A stretch of 64,000 nt of DNA from Oegoconia quadripuncta (GCA_949316235.1 OX438741.1:14137124-14201123), one strand, 5' to 3'. Positions 9,360 through 20,884 are shown, numbered from the stretch's first letter. Made by a program: numbers and translations. The notes: a model not told the origin generated them from the sequence alone.

Positions 9360-12300
9360 TTTGGAGGCTAAAGTTGTTCGCGTCCGTAGGCGAGGCCATT
9401 GGCCTCATGACTCTAGTTACCCTACACGTGGTCTCCGGGTAGTGCAAAATGGACAACACAATTTTAGTGGTAGAGCTATACAGTGCCTTACCACTGTACG
9501 ACGGGCAGGCTCGCCCGGTGTGATACCACGGCCTCATTAAAGATCGGCGTGAAGCATATTTTCTTGCGTTTCGTCCGGTAAAATGAGGTTGCCGGTTGCC
9601 CTATTTCTCCTTTCCTCCCTTCTATGAAAGCGGTGTTTAAAAAGAAACTACCCCAGGGCGGTACCAGTGTGACTTCCACTGGAGAATCCTCCACTGGGCA
9701 TACAAAATCGGACCCTGCTCTGCTATGCGAGTCCGAAGTTGGATGTCCAGGCTGCCCTACGTATTCTGGGGAGGGCACAAACCCGCTCACTTCAACTGTT
9801 CGGGGCAAAAAAGGCAAGAGGACCAAATCGGCACCCCCTTCCACGCTTGGCGTGGACTTTTGCAACATAAGGGGCTTGCACTCTAATCTTAACGCTGTCC
9901 ACTTCCATCTGGAGACAGCGAAGCCGGCCTTGCTTTTCCTAACCGAAACCCAGATATCTTCCCCGGCTGACACCTCTTATCTCTCTTACCCGGGGTATAG
10001 ACTTGAGCACTCGTTTGTACCACGGGCCGGAGTGTGTGTGTACGTCAGGGAGGATATCTGTTTTCGGCGCCTCGTCAGTACTGAAGGTAAGGACCTGTCA
10101 TATCTCTGGCCGCGTGTTGACTGCGACGACCACCCCCGCGTCTACGCATGCCTTTACAGGTCCCATAGCGGTAATGCCGAAACTGATCGACTCATGGAGC
10201 ATATACAAACGACTACAGACTCCATGCTTCAACGGATCCCCTCCGCAGAGATCGTGATACTTGGTGATTTTAACGCCCACCATGTTGAATGGTTGGGATC
10301 TCATACTACCGATCATGCGGGGACATCTGTTCACGACTTTGCCTTGGCCTATGGTTTGACACAACTGGTTTTGTCGCCCACGCGAGTCCCAGATGTTGAC
10401 CATCACAGGGCTACCTTGTTGGACCTTCTGCTGACCTCTCACCCGGATAATTACCAAACATCAGTGGGCCCCCCTCTTGGTACATCTGACCACTGTCTTA
10501 TCCGGAGTACAACGCCAATCTTACGGCAACCGCGAATGCGTAGAGCGGGGCATCGTCGCGTGTGGCATTACAGGTCAGCAGATTGGGATGGGATGCGTTC
10601 GTTCTTTGCATCTTATCCTTGGGAACGTGTGTGCTTCCAGCTCGAAGATCCCAGTGCTGCTGCTGACTCTGTCGCTGATGTGATTCTCCAAGGTATGGAG
10701 CTTTATGTTCCGTCCTCGTTGGTTCCTGTTGGCGGCAGATCCCAGCCTTGGTTCGGATGTTCCTGCAAGGCGGCTTTGGAACGAAAGCAGGAAAATTTCC
10801 AGAACTGGGCCAATGCAGCAGCTATGCGTGACCCTAACACGAAGAAACTCAAGAAGCAGTACAACTCGTCTTCCAGATCCCTCAAAAAGGCCATCGCCAA
10901 GGCAAAGTTTAAGCATATAGGCAGAATTGGCAGGAGGCTCGCCCGTCTTCCCTCGGGAACTCGTGCGTTCTGGTCTCTTGCTAAGGCAGTCCTAGGGAAT
11001 TTCTGTAAATCGTCACTGCCGTCTTTGCATAAGGAGGACGGTTCATTGGCCCATTCCGCAAAAGAGAAGGCCGATCTTCTCGGCTCTCTTTTTGCGGAAA
11101 ATTCCAACTTGGACGACGATGGAAAACAACCACCGACTATCCCATGGTGTAAAACCACTATGCCGGATATTAAGTTCCATCAGAATTCGGTGCGCAAAGC
11201 ACTGTTTTCTCTAGATGTCCATAAATCCAGTGGGCCCGACGGGATTCCTCCAATAATGCTAAAGACGTGTGCTCCTGAGTTAACACCGGTATTAACGCGT
11301 CTCTTCCGACTCTCCTACACAACAGGCGTTGCTCCCAAATCATGGCGGACTGCTTTAGTGCATCCAATCCCAAAGAAAGGTGATGGCTCCAACCCGTCTA
11401 ACTACAGGCCGATTGCTATTACCTCCCTGCTCTCAAAAATAATGGAATCCATTATTAACGACCAGCTGCTGGGGTATCTTGAGGAACACCTGTTGCTGAG
11501 TGATCGTCAATACGGTTTCCGTCGACGTCGTTCAGCGGGTGACCTCCTGGTTTATCTAGCGCACAAGTGGGCTGAGGCCATTGAGAATGGTGGAGAAGCA
11601 CTGGCAGTTAGTTTAGATGTAGCTAAAGCCTTTGACCGGGTTTGGCATAAAGCACTCCTATCGAAGCTTCCGTCATATGGGATCCCTGAGAGTTTATGCA
11701 AATGGGTCGCCAGTTGTCTTACGGACCGAAGCATAAAGGTCGTTGTCGACGGCGCATGCTCGGACCCTAAACTAGTGAACGCTGGTGTTCCGCAAGGCTG
11801 TGTGCTATCTCCTACGTTGTTTCTCCTGCATATCAATGACTTGTTGCAAATCTCCAATGTTCATTGCTATGCGGACGACAGTACTGGAGATGCCTCTTAC
11901 TCCGGCCGTGCTAATAACTCTCAGCAACACGTCGATGAGCATCGGAACAAGCTCGTGTCTGAAATCGAGACTACTTTAGACCAAGTCTCCGATTGGGGCC
12001 GTCGGAATCTTGTGCAATTTAACCCCAATAAGACACAAGTGTGCGCGTTTACCACTAAAAGAAAACCCTTTGAAGTATCCCCTCAATTTGAGAACACTCG
12101 TTTATCTAATTCCTCCAAAATTGGAATCCTCGGCGTCGATATTTCCAACAGCATCCAGTTTTGTGGTCATTTGGAAGAAAAGGCGAAGACAGCCTCCAAA
12201 AAACTGGGCGTTTTGAGTAGAGCGAGACGGTATTTCACCTCTGCACACTGCTTGCAGCTTTATAAGGCTCAGGTTCGGCCTCATATGGAATACTGTTCTC

Positions 12301-12800
12301 ATATCTGGGCCGGAGCGCCTAAATACCAGCTTCTTCCACTAGATCGCATCCAACGTAGAGCAGTTCGCGTTATCAATGATCTAGCTCTCACCAATCGCCT
12401 TGATTCGCTTTCCTTACGAAGGGTCGTAGCATCTCTTGCTGTTTTCTATCGGATTTACCATGGCGAGTGTTCCGAGGAATTGTTCGGTTTGATTCCTGCT
12501 GCTGAGTTCCATCATCGCACTGCTAGGCATAAACTTAAATTCCACCAACACCACCTAGACAGTTGGAAATCCACCACGGTGCGGTTCAGTAGACATTTCC
12601 TTCCACGTACCGTTACTTTTTGGAATAAGCTCCCGGTGGATGTCTTTCCGAACCGATACGATCTGGGAACCTTCAAGAAGCGAGCATATTCCTTCCTTAA
12701 AGGCCGGCAACGCCACTGCGGATCTTCCGTTTCCGTAGATGGTTATGGGCAGCGGTGACACTTACCATCAGGTGCGCCTCTTGCTCGTTTGCCCACCTCT

Positions 12801-12829
<29 letters not shown>
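9360..12829 (+). mobile_element. LINE-A, apparently full-length non-LTR retrotransposon
   Basis: A leader of about 260 bp (9360-9623) precedes a single long frame, a short 3' end with CATCAGGTG and GCTCGTTTGCC, AATAAA at 12803-12808 and a 24-A tail at 12806-12829. The endonuclease-then-reverse-transcriptase order and the poly(A) tail fit the jockey/CR1 group of LINEs. No separate gag-like ORF1 is present. The 5' border is estimated: the preceding DNA transposon ends at 9348. No target-site duplication could be identified with confidence. Confidence 0.88.
9624..12758 (+). CDS. LINE-A endonuclease-reverse transcriptase (1044 aa)
   Basis: The protein nicks target DNA and copies its own RNA there (target-primed reverse transcription). 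Residues about 78-292 form an apurinic endonuclease-like domain: NIRGLHSN (81-88), TETQ with E108, GDFNAHH (214-220) and the terminal SDH (288-290). Residues about 515-780 are the reverse transcriptase: [10 protein letters not shown] (534-543), [26 protein letters not shown] with D665, [11 protein letters not shown], and the active site YADD (749-752). The C-terminal part carries [13 protein letters not shown] and [14 protein letters not shown], shared with the truncated LINE-A2 copy at 4929. The frame has no stop or shift, which suggests a recent insertion. I chose the first ATG; homology to the derivative elements does not fix the start. The protein has no gag-type zinc knuckle before the endonuclease. 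Confidence 0.93.
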   Translation: MKAVFKKKLPQGGTSVTSTGESSTGHTKSDPALLCESEVGCPGCPTYSGEGTNPLTSTVRGKKGKRTKSAPPSTLGVDFCNIRGLHSNLNAVHFHLETAKPALLFLTETQISSPADTSYLSYPGYRLEHSFVPRAGVCVYVREDICFRRLVSTEGKDLSYLWPRVDCDDHPRVYACLYRSHSGNAETDRLMEHIQTTTDSMLQRIPSAEIVILGDFNAHHVEWLGSHTTDHAGTSVHDFALAYGLTQLVLSPTRVPDVDHHRATLLDLLLTSHPDNYQTSVGPPLGTSDHCLIRSTTPILRQPRMRRAGHRRVWHYRSADWDGMRSFFASYPWERVCFQLEDPSAAADSVADVILQGMELYVPSSLVPVGGRSQPWFGCSCKAALERKQENFQNWANAAAMRDPNTKKLKKQYNSSSRSLKKAIAKAKFKHIGRIGRRLARLPSGTRAFWSLAKAVLGNFCKSSLPSLHKEDGSLAHSAKEKADLLGSLFAENSNLDDDGKQPPTIPWCKTTMPDIKFHQNSVRKALFSLDVHKSSGPDGIPPIMLKTCAPELTPVLTRLFRLSYTTGVAPKSWRTALVHPIPKKGDGSNPSNYRPIAITSLLSKIMESIINDQLLGYLEEHLLLSDRQYGFRRRRSAGDLLVYLAHKWAEAIENGGEALAVSLDVAKAFDRVWHKALLSKLPSYGIPESLCKWVASCLTDRSIKVVVDGACSDPKLVNAGVPQGCVLSPTLFLLHINDLLQISNVHCYADDSTGDASYSGRANNSQQHVDEHRNKLVSEIETTLDQVSDWGRRNLVQFNPNKTQVCAFTTKRKPFEVSPQFENTRLSNSSKIGILGVDISNSIQFCGHLEEKAKTASKKLGVLSRARRYFTSAHCLQLYKAQVRPHMEYCSHIWAGAPKYQLLPLDRIQRRAVRVINDLALTNRLDSLSLRRVVASLAVFYRIYHGECSEELFGLIPAAEFHHRTARHKLKFHQHHLDSWKSTTVRFSRHFLPRTVTFWNKLPVDVFPNRYDLGTFKKRAYSFLKGRQRHCGSSVSVDGYGQR

Positions 12830-12831
<2 letters not shown>

Positions 12832-12832
<1 letters not shown>

Positions 12833-12999
12833 ACTCACTGCCCACGTCGGTTTTTCCCGACACTTACAACCTTGGGATCTTCAAGTCTAGAGTGAATAGG
12901 CATTTACTTGGTGCGCGTGATACATTTTCGGCAACATCGTCGCTTTCCATCAGGTGAGATTGTAGTCAAATGCTAAACCAGTTTTTAATGAAAAAAAAA
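12832..12999 (+). mobile_element. LINE-B 3' end fragment
   Basis: The translation (NLGIFKSRVNRHLLGARDT) and the following CATCAGGTGAGATTGTAGTC match the LINE-B copy at 17768-18404. It starts right after the LINE-A poly(A) tail and ends in its own A run. Only the last codons and 3' end are present. Confidence 0.85.
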
Positions 13000-13279
13000 A
13001 ATATTTACAAGCATGATTTGTTAAACTTTTCTAACAGGAACATTTTTATTTTAGTCTTAAATTATTTAGGCACAGTGTCACTTTTTATATCTTGAGGAAA
13101 ACTATTAAATATTTTGGGCACTAGGTATAGGTATATAGATGGGTCGTTTCCCTTTCGCTGCTGCGACACTTATCTGAGTGTTCTGTTGTTTTATTAATTG
13201 TTTGTACTTCTATATCTCGAAGTCGCGCATAAACAGTTATTTTTTTTATTTTTAGAACTTAGTTTTTATTTTTTTATTT

Positions 13280-13484
13280 ATCTTTTTTTTTATATGAGAG
13301 GGCGGCAAACGAGCATGCGGGTCACCTGATGGAAAGCAATCACCGCCGCCCATGGACACCCGCAACACCAAAAGGGTCACAGATGCGTTGCCGGCCTTTG
13401 AGGAAGGTGTCCACCCCAGAATAAGTAGGGCAGCCTGAGCGATGAGGGATTCTCCAGCATTAATAGTGCTGGTACCTTCCTGTT
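13280..13484 (-). mobile_element. Second LINE-A2 deletion derivative, 5'-truncated
   Basis: The reverse strand reads TACCAGCACT, GCTGGAGAATCCCTCATCGC, GCTGCCCTACTTATTCTGGG, then AAGGCCGGCAACGC and the LINE-A2 3' end. It shares the internal junction of 5583-5988, with a small ATTAAT insertion near 13462. Truncation is at about 13484. Confidence 0.85.
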
Positions 13485-15100
13485 TATTCTGTTTATTCAA
13501 TACGATAAAAGGTTGTATAGCAAAGAATGCGAAATTCTCTTTCATTATGGTCCGTTCTGTAATAGACATGTGAAATGCAAATATTTAATAAATAATTTTT
13601 AATCTATTTTTCTGTGTTACGACAAAGTGACAAATTGTGGATAGGCAGTGTTTAGTGTTTGTCAAATAAAGAATGTATGAAAATAAAGTGTACTTTTAAG
13701 AAGGTTCCGTGGCGTCCTCATTAGATATATTAACATTTCTTTTTAAATAGATAGATTATATAAAATGTTAAAGTGTAAATATATACCTAAATGAACCAAA
13801 TCAGGTAGTGTTTGTAACCCATATTTCAAACCCAGACGAAAAACGACGGGTTTTGTGTGTTTCACGACGTTGTTTGTTTGTGGGTATGTGTCCAGTCTTT
13901 ATCAGTATCGACCACAATCGACGAGCGTGATTGAAGCATTTGAAGAGAGTGGAAGAAGCCAATATAGTATGTCAGGATCCTTGCAAGTGGAGACCAAAAG
14001 TCTCTGCCTACTCATTTGCAATAAAGACACGTAGGACCCCATCTACCTTCATCGCTGAGATCCTGGTACACATGTTTTAACGGGAGATGTGCAAAATTAC
14101 ATTTTGGGTAACTTGTGCATTAATTTGAACATAACTGACAGGAATGCCAATACTATAAAAATTATCTAGATATAGATAATAAACTGAGTGATTGACTTAA
14201 ATTGTCTTATAACTGCCTCATTGCGGACACACGCCATCAAAATATGAAAAACGGTTCCTAAAGAAGTGTCATTCTATGAAACTTCCTATGTAAACAAATG
14301 ACGATCTCAGATCTCTCTCATACCTACTTGTTTTACTTTCGGTATTTTATTATTCGATATGGTTTGACATAAGTAAAGGAGTAAGTAAGAGCTTTGCCCA
14401 TCACTAGTAAATTCACCATCAGAGACAATTTCAATGTGGCGGTTTGTTTACATCGTTTACATATTAGCAAGTTCCATAGAACGTTAGTTTAAAATTATTA
14501 TTGATCAGCAATCTGAAACGGCTTTAAGTCGATTCACGGGTCCTAAGAGTCTTGTCAAACCAAAAGCACCTTAAGAACTTTAGATGATTCATGTAATGAT
14601 ATAAATAACATAAAGATAAAGAATTGCCAAAAAAATAATTACCGACATGTCAGTTATAATTCGGTTGTTGCACCCCTGGTGAGTGCAAGTGCAGCGTGTA
14701 TTTATATCGTCCCAATTCTAAAGTGGGATGCGTTTGTGGGGCAGCCCTGCGTCCCTCGCGCCTACCGCTATAGCCGTTATATATTCCTGGTACTTCTGCT
14801 TACGTACTTCAACAGTTGGAGATGATTCTAGTCAGATTTTTCTGTTCTTTTTAACCGACTTCTAAAAAGGCGGATGTTATTATGTGCTGCAATATCTATA
14901 ACATTTTTTGAACCGATTTAATTCAAACTTCAAGCATTTATTTCAACGTATGATATCATTTGTTGAATGTCAATTTAAATCTATTGGAAATAAAAGTCAG
15001 TCAGTATATATAAGCTACCACCGCTTTAGAAGGGAAATCATCTGTAGGAAAAGAAGCGGTGCAAGAAACCTACAGGATCATCTTTGCTTTTTTTAAAATA
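13485..15100. other. No gene seen; AT-rich
   Basis: No recognisable coding region. Near 14850 there is an AACCGACTTCTAAAAAGG motif of a type widespread in lepidopteran repeats, and near 14720-14770 a short GC-richer stretch. Open frames here are short and featureless. Confidence 0.45.
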
Positions 15101-15511
15101 TTGAGTCTTCTATGAAATTTGAGTTTTTTTTCTTCGTTAATCATATGTACCAATTCCGACGATTTTCAAAGCTATATCCAAATTTGTTTTTTATTTGGAA
15201 AATGGAATATTATTTTAAGGTTTCACATGAAATGTTTTTTAATTTCTGGGCTAAATTACATAATAAAAAAAATTTGAACAGAGCTCTTTTCATGTGCTTC
15301 CCATAATCATTTCTTAGATTCGCGGAAACTTTTATAAAGCTTTATAAAATTAATGCTGCCTATACTTAACTTAATGTTATCCGATAATACACACAAAGTT
15401 TAGCTAAATTTGTATTTGCCATTCCCAAAAAAAACAAAAATGTTTGTATGGAGAAAACAGTCTTAATGAAATTCTTCATACAAAACGCCAATTTCATAGG
15501 TAAGGACCTAA
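15101..15511. mobile_element. MITE-R copy 1 (411 bp)
   Basis: Ends TTGAGTC...GACCTAA flanked by TA (15099-15100 and 15512-15513). Family ends are TTRGGTCYTTACCTATGAAA in inverted orientation. The interior is non-coding; the open frames inside it (the MKFEFFFFVNHMYQF type) recur only because the MITE recurs. TA flanks suggest mobilisation by a Tc1/mariner-type transposase. Confidence 0.88.
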
Positions 15512-15513
15512 TA

Positions 15514-16024
15514 TATAAAAGTATACAACTAATACAATTTTATAATTTTTGGGAGCTGGGCGAAGTATACCAATTAATTCTATATTTTACAACTGATGTT
15601 ATGTATTGTATATGGTATAAGTTGTTCTCTTTAAATAACAGTAAGCCTGATGATGTCCTGAACATAAGGAAGCCTAATGGACGTCCTGTGGCTGATATGA
15701 TGGTAAATAATGGCGGCGTAAATCTCACTGGCCTTATAGTAACGTCTTAATAATCCTCGCCGTGATCTTGGAGTAATAAATTACTGATGGAGCGACAATT
15801 GAACTTCGCGTGCCAATCGCAACCCGTGTACCTAGACACGCAATGCTCTAAGTATATCTTCGGAGGATAGATGGTAGATAGGTACGATACGTATCGGATA
15901 CGTACTTGGTGAGACTGTATTAAATGTTACACTGGTAATCAAAAAAAATCGACATAATACATAATGCCTGTTTCCTGTTGAGGCAGTCAGCGATTATTGA
16001 TATCCACTTGCCGTTGACGTCTAC
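15514..16024. other. LINE-F tail remnant and unassigned sequence
   Basis: Around 15655-15705 a motif close to CCTAATGGACGTCCTGTGGC followed by TGATATGATG marks a LINE-F tail. No gene is seen in the rest. Confidence 0.5.
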
Positions 16025-16282
16025 ATAAGATAGCCAGTCCCTAAGGTGAGTGTACTAGGCCTTCGACCTCATCTTCACTCATCATGGTGTGGATGGCGCG
16101 TCGACTCCGTTGTGCATAAAAAATTAATATTATTTGAATAAAAGTACCAGGCTCATAGGAAGTAATAAGAGGTAGTTGAATAGCAACGTTCTTCCGTGCT
16201 AAAAATCGAGATGAAATTTTCATAGTTTCTCTAGGGTTTTATTCAATTTATAATACAGGACAATAAAAAATATATTATTTGA
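16025..16282 (+). repeat. SINE-A tail joined to repeat K
   Basis: 16025-16125 is a diverged SINE-A 3' part (GATAGCCAGTCCC ... GTTGTGCATAAA). It continues without a break into repeat K (TATTTGAATAAAAGTACCAG, then GCTCATAGGAAGTAATAAGA). The same SINE-A/K junction is at 35990-36005, so the composite has been copied as a unit or inherited from one ancestral insertion. Confidence 0.7.
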
Positions 16283-16700
16283 CATACTTGCGTCGTTTGA
16301 GGTTTTCCGTTGATGCGGCTGTGGAATCGACTACATGTGACGTCCCTGGAAGATGAGACGGAGCAAGTGTGTCTACACATGTCGTATCCCAGACGACGGC
16401 GCGCCCCATTCTCGAGGGAAATAGTATCATCCCATCGGGCCTTTTACTGTCGTCACGGGCTAGACCTACCGGCTCCAGGACTACTGGGGTGCCTGCAGAT
16501 GCGAAGGCCTGGCGAATAACATTACATTTTTGCGCCGTTTGGGGTAGAGACCCTAGGGTCTTGGGGACCAGGCGCTCATAGCCCTTACATCAGTTATCGG
16601 AGCGTTTGGTCGAAGCCTCGTACAATCGGAAAGCTGGTCTCTATTTAGCGCAAAGGGTGAGCCTCGCTATTCAACGAGGCAATGCCACCACAAATAATTA
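16283..16700. mobile_element. LINE-G insertion with inverted 5' part
   Basis: 16283-16518 encodes on the minus strand LINE-G C-terminal sequence (GRAVVWDTTCVDTLAPSHLP), while 16519-16700 encodes on the plus strand the directly following part (YIFAPFGVETLGSWGPGA). In the related copy at 51840-52905 these two parts are adjacent and co-linear. Inverted upstream half followed by sense downstream half is the product of twin priming. The sense half carries stops and a lost frame. Confidence 0.8.
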
Positions 16701-16868
16701 ATATTCTTTAATGATGATTCGTTACTCCACCGACAAGAGCATAGCTCTTAAATTGAAGAAGAAGAAGGATGATATCATCAGTATTTTATTTAAGTTTATT
16801 AGCTATGAGTACTTTTGTTACAAAGATACAATACAAATAATTAGCTAAAAATATATAACATATATATT

Positions 16869-17110
16869 ATTAGAAGAAAAGTACCAGGCTCATAAGAAGT
16901 AATAAGAGGTTGTTGAATAGCGACTTCCCAGCTATCCGCTCATCCCGCGCAAAAAATAAGGACAATATTTTCAGTCTTTTTTCTCTCTGAGGTTTTCTTC
17001 AATTTATGCATAGGTCATTAAAAAATTCGACCCATCAAATACACCTCTACTACTATACCAATTTTAAAGAAATTTGCACTTGTCTAAGGCTAGTATTTAG
17101 GGCGCTTGTG
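16869..17110 (+). repeat. Repeat K, second copy
   Basis: AAAGTACCAGGCTCATAAGA, TTGTTGAATAGCGACTTCCC and TTCGACCCATCAAATACACC parallel 16126-16260 and 35997-36270. No coding content; origin unknown. Confidence 0.7.
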
Positions 17111-17321
17111 ACTTCAGCCTGTTCAGCTGAGAGGTTACAACAGGTAATCTATAGTATTCAATAGAGGGTCATTATGCGTTGCATGTATTGGTATGTGTAT
17201 GTCCCACCAAAAACGAAGTAGTAAGAATGAGCCAAGTTCGATACAAAAGAAGTTAAGATAATCACCTCGTGGATTCGCCAACAAAGGCAGTGAGATCTAA
17301 ATGGGTACCAAAATGCAACAG

Positions 17322-17465
17322 TTTATTTCAAGCATACACATTAAACAAAACCAAAGACTAGGACAACATTAAAAATATACAAAAGGCGAGCTTATCTCTA
17401 TAAGAGAACTCTTCCAGCTAACCTCAGTAAGGATTAGATTGGGTAGGTAACTTAAAAGTAGACAG
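17322..17465 (-). repeat. LINE-H 3' tail with hairpin
   Basis: The reverse strand has GAAGAGTTCTCTTATAGAG followed by ATAAGCTCGCCTTTTGTATA, the hairpin plus tail seen at 61740-61885. Confidence 0.6.
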
Positions 17466-17689
17466 AGAGTACATTTACAAAAACAGAAGTTATAAACAAA
17501 CATACAAGTGATAAATAAAAGAAAATAATAAAAATGTTCTTAAGTTGCTTTAAAACATTCGCGTAAAGTGCCATTAGTGGTCACCCATCCAAGGACTGAC
17601 CGCGCCAGACATTGATTAATTTCGCCAATCGAAAACGCGATTGCTTCTGTGATAGGAAAACACTTGTCACCGATACACAGAGTGCCCGA

Positions 17690-17767
17690 TATATATTTTT
17701 TATGGTATTCCGCCCGCGGCTTCGTCTGCGTGGAATAAATTTGTTTATCCCACGGGCACTGCTCACT
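17690..17767. repeat. Repeat P, interrupted (continues 18405-18460)
   Basis: CCGCCCGCGGCTTCGTCTGC and AAATTTGTTTATCCCACGGG match repeat P at 55189-55312 and 63540-63765. The copy is split by the minus-strand LINE-B insertion; its other side resumes with TTATCCAGATAAAAAATATT at 18402. Confidence 0.75.
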
Positions 17768-18404
17768 TTTTTTTTTTTTTTTTTATTAAAAACTGGTTTC
17801 GCGTTTGACTACAATCTCACCTGATGGAAAGCGACGATGAAGTCGAAGATGTATCACGCGCACCCAGTAAATGCCTATTCACTCTAGACTTGAAGATCCC
17901 AAGGTTGTAAGCGTCGGGAAAAACCGACGCGGGCAGTGAGTTCCATACCTTAGCAGTCCGCATTATAAATGATGAAGCAAAGCGCTTAGTGCGGATGTTC
18001 GGTATGTTGACAACATATGGATGGAAACCCCTCCCCGCGCCTGGTTGTCCGAAGATGGAAAGGGGACGGTGGAATAAGATCGTGCAATTCCATCGCACAC
18101 TCACCGAAATGTATCCTGTAAAATACTGAAAGGCATGCGACCCTACGGCGGTGTTCAAGGCTTTGCAATTTGCCGGTAACCGTTGGGTCATCGCCTATGA
18201 GTCTTATGGCGCGTCGTTCCACAGAATCGAGTGCAGCCAGTTGGTACTTGGCTGATCCGTCCCAGAGGTGACAGCAGTATTCCATGCACGAGCGGATCTG
18301 AGCTTGGTAAAGCTCCAGCAGCTACTTTGGTGTGAAATACCGCCTGACCTTAGAGAGAACTCCAAGCTTCTTAGCTGCTAATTTCCCTATCGATTCGATT
18401 TTAT
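17768..18404 (-). mobile_element. LINE-B, 5'-truncated, frameshifted
   Basis: A poly(T) run at 17768-17783 is the tail in reverse. The minus strand encodes the post-reverse-transcriptase C-terminus of a jockey/CR1-like LINE: KLAAKKLGVLSKVRRYFTPK, MEYCCHLWDGSAKYQLAALD, VERRAIRLIGD, then after a frameshift near 18000-18030 IRTKRFASSFIMRTAKVWNS, LPASVFPDAYNLGIFKSRVN and the end. A stop follows YFTPK. It is a relative of LINE-A (same HMEYCxHLW and YNLGIFKSR layout) but clearly diverged. It is inserted in repeat P. Its 3' end resembles the SINE-A tail. Confidence 0.88.
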
Positions 18405-18460
18405 CCAGATAAAAAATATTCTATGTTTAATCCAGGTTATGTTCTACCTATGTGGCGAAA

Positions 18461-19359
18461 ACGTTTCGCTAGTAAAGGGGGGCGACTCACGGAGTCACGG
18501 AGAGGGAAGAGAATGTATAGAGAGAAGTGGACTGTATTAAACGATAGATCATTATAGTATTCAGCCTTCAGGTACAGTGAAAAGCTATCACAATACGATT
18601 GTGATGTGCTGTACTATCAAACCTTTCGCACTGAATGAAAATAGGCAAAAGCACCACTCACCTCCGTTCCTTAGTAGAGGACAACAGCCACGGGCCGCTC
18701 TCTGCTGGACACGCTAAGTTGTGTGCTATATATCAGGCCTTTATCTTCTGTTTTCAATAATTATTACAGCACACGCATAGTAACCATGTCTTGAAAATTT
18801 GCAATTGACATTATTAAACAATTGCATAGTACGCGTATAAGGGGCGCATGCGTCAAGAGGCGCCCTCTCACTGGCGAAGTGCGAACCACGCGGTGAGCTC
18901 CGACATTTGGTCGGGAAAGTAAGTAGGTAACTTTACCTAAGTCAATTCAGACGAAAGGATTGATCTAACAACCTATATCCAAAATTTCATCCAAATCCGT
19001 TCATCAGTTTCGCCGTGATTTAGCAACAAATAAGCGGAGAAACGAACAGAGGCAGACAGCAACTTTGTTTTACGTATACTTTAGTGACTAGTGATATATA
19101 CCTATTATAAATAATATACAATAAAAATCACTCTTATAACTTAGGTATTTTGTGTATTTACTTGCAATTGTACCCATAAAAAAACGCGTGCGCAGCAGAT
19201 TCGCCCAAACACCGTATTCGGCAGTAACTCATTACAACCGTGTCATACTTGCACTTAGTATTCAATGACACATTATATCATAACATAATACATACCTATT
19301 TTTATAAGTAACTTATGTTAAAATTATAAAATAAATAATTGTTCGTGGAATATTGTATT
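18461..19359. other. No gene; fragment of repeat P
   Basis: Around 18975-19040 lies CCAAATCCGTTCATCAGTTT with CGCCGTGATTTAGCAACAAA, part of repeat P. The remainder shows no coding or RNA features. Confidence 0.45.
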
Positions 19360-19724
19360 ATACATGGTGAATTTGAATTCGTGTAATTCCTATGACGTGG
19401 TGACGCCACTTTGACTTAGCACTTGACCTCAATCACACCTGATGTTAAGTAAGATGAGGCCGAAGGTGGTAACGTACTGACCCGGAAACCCCATCTTATT
19501 TGGGGACTGGCTATGTTATCTCTGACAACCGAAACACATCAATGCTATTAATATTGCTGTTTGGCGGCACATTTAGATAAGATGGTGGTAGCTAATTAAA
19601 TAAATCTTTAAAATGCCCTACCATCAACCAAATCGAGTAATAAATATGTACCCCGCTGGGGATCAAACCCGTGACCTCCGAATCGTAAACGCTATGTTGT
19701 TTACATTCAGCCATGGAGGCGGTT
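19360..19724 (-). repeat. SINE-A inserted beside a repeat Q end
   Basis: 19360-19415 (CATGGTGAATTTGAATTCGT) is an end of repeat Q (compare 51598-51766). 19416-19724 is a near-complete minus-strand SINE-A: tail, body and a tRNA-like head whose B-box reads GGTTTGATCCCC. Confidence 0.8.
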
Positions 19725-20884
19725 AATAGTGCCACCCATATATACAAATCCCATAAATAGTGCTTCAAAAACAATGAAGTTATTTAGATGTCTTTGTGAA
19801 AAGACAATTTTAATTGTAATTTTCTTGTTTTGATTAATATTGTAATTGCTTTAGTGTGATGTCAAATAAATATATGTCTATGTCTAAAAGGGGGGGCGCA
19901 AATAGCGGACTTTTTGTAAAGGGCTAAAAAGATACACAGACAGACAAAACAAAATGATTCAATTTTAACTTTCGATTCGTATTACCAGGAGAGCAGCAGG
20001 TATGAGAAGGTTAGACCTATTTCACCGCCCGAGTACCACATGGCGTTATTTACAATACTTGTGTAATAACCAAGCAGTCAGGATATACCACCATCGAGGA
20101 AGCATAGCATCAATCCCGGAAGGTGTCACCGATGACCTCGCCTCGTGATAATAATAGACTGTAAAATAAGACAATGGGGAGTCAGGATTTTTCCGAAGTG
20201 CCCGCACGCGATGGTTGACGTAGCTGGCTGATGTAAGAATCTATTACCCTATGAGTCTAGCACAAGCTCGAGTCTCCATACAAACGTATTTATTTTTTTA
20301 ATCCCCGACGATAAACGATGGGTGTTATATGTTGATGGTGATGTATGTGTGGTGTATCCAATATTTGTCCAGATATATCTCATAGTAATGGGGTACTATT
20401 TGAGTGCGGATTTTATATAGTTTATAGCTATGTGAGATGAAAATCGGTTCAAACGTTTCGAAAACATTTAACGTTTTTTGGTATATGTCGATTACGTTTA
20501 TGACTTTTGAGGGTTTTCTAATTTTTTTTTTATATTTCGAAGATTAAACTCAGGGATAGATTCTTAGCCAAGTTTTATTAAAATCGATTAAGCCGTTTCG
20601 AAGGCCTCTAGCTTTTAATACAACTGTTTGCTTTAATCTCGATGATATAATTAATTATATAATATATAGATGATTTAAATAAATGATAAAATTAAATAAT
20701 TAAAAATAATTGTAAATTATTTTGCGCAATGAGGAGTAAGTATTTGTATTATATTGTATAATTAGGCTTCTCTAATGCAGGTCTGTTTTTGACTAAGGTC
20801 TACTGATGTCGGACCGATGGACGATAGGATTTTACAGCTTCGCCGGTCGGGTCAGAGCGATTTTATTTATTCTATATTTAAAAA
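19725..20884. other. No gene seen
   Basis: AT-rich. Near 20300-20530 there is a diverged block (CCCCGACGATAAACGATGGG, GATGAAAATCGGTTCAAACG) that looks like an old dispersed repeat. No domain-bearing frame was found. Confidence 0.4.

Noticed and set aside
9488..12761. Several 60-160 codon open frames on both strands inside LINE-A
   Set aside because: They overlap the 1044-residue endonuclease-reverse transcriptase in other frames and contain no domain of their own.
15112..15306. Recurrent small protein beginning MKFEFFFFVNHMYQF, also at 40717 and 44335 (reverse)
   Set aside because: It recurs only because MITE-R recurs; frames differ in length, no signal of selection on codons, and it overlaps the inverted-repeat end.
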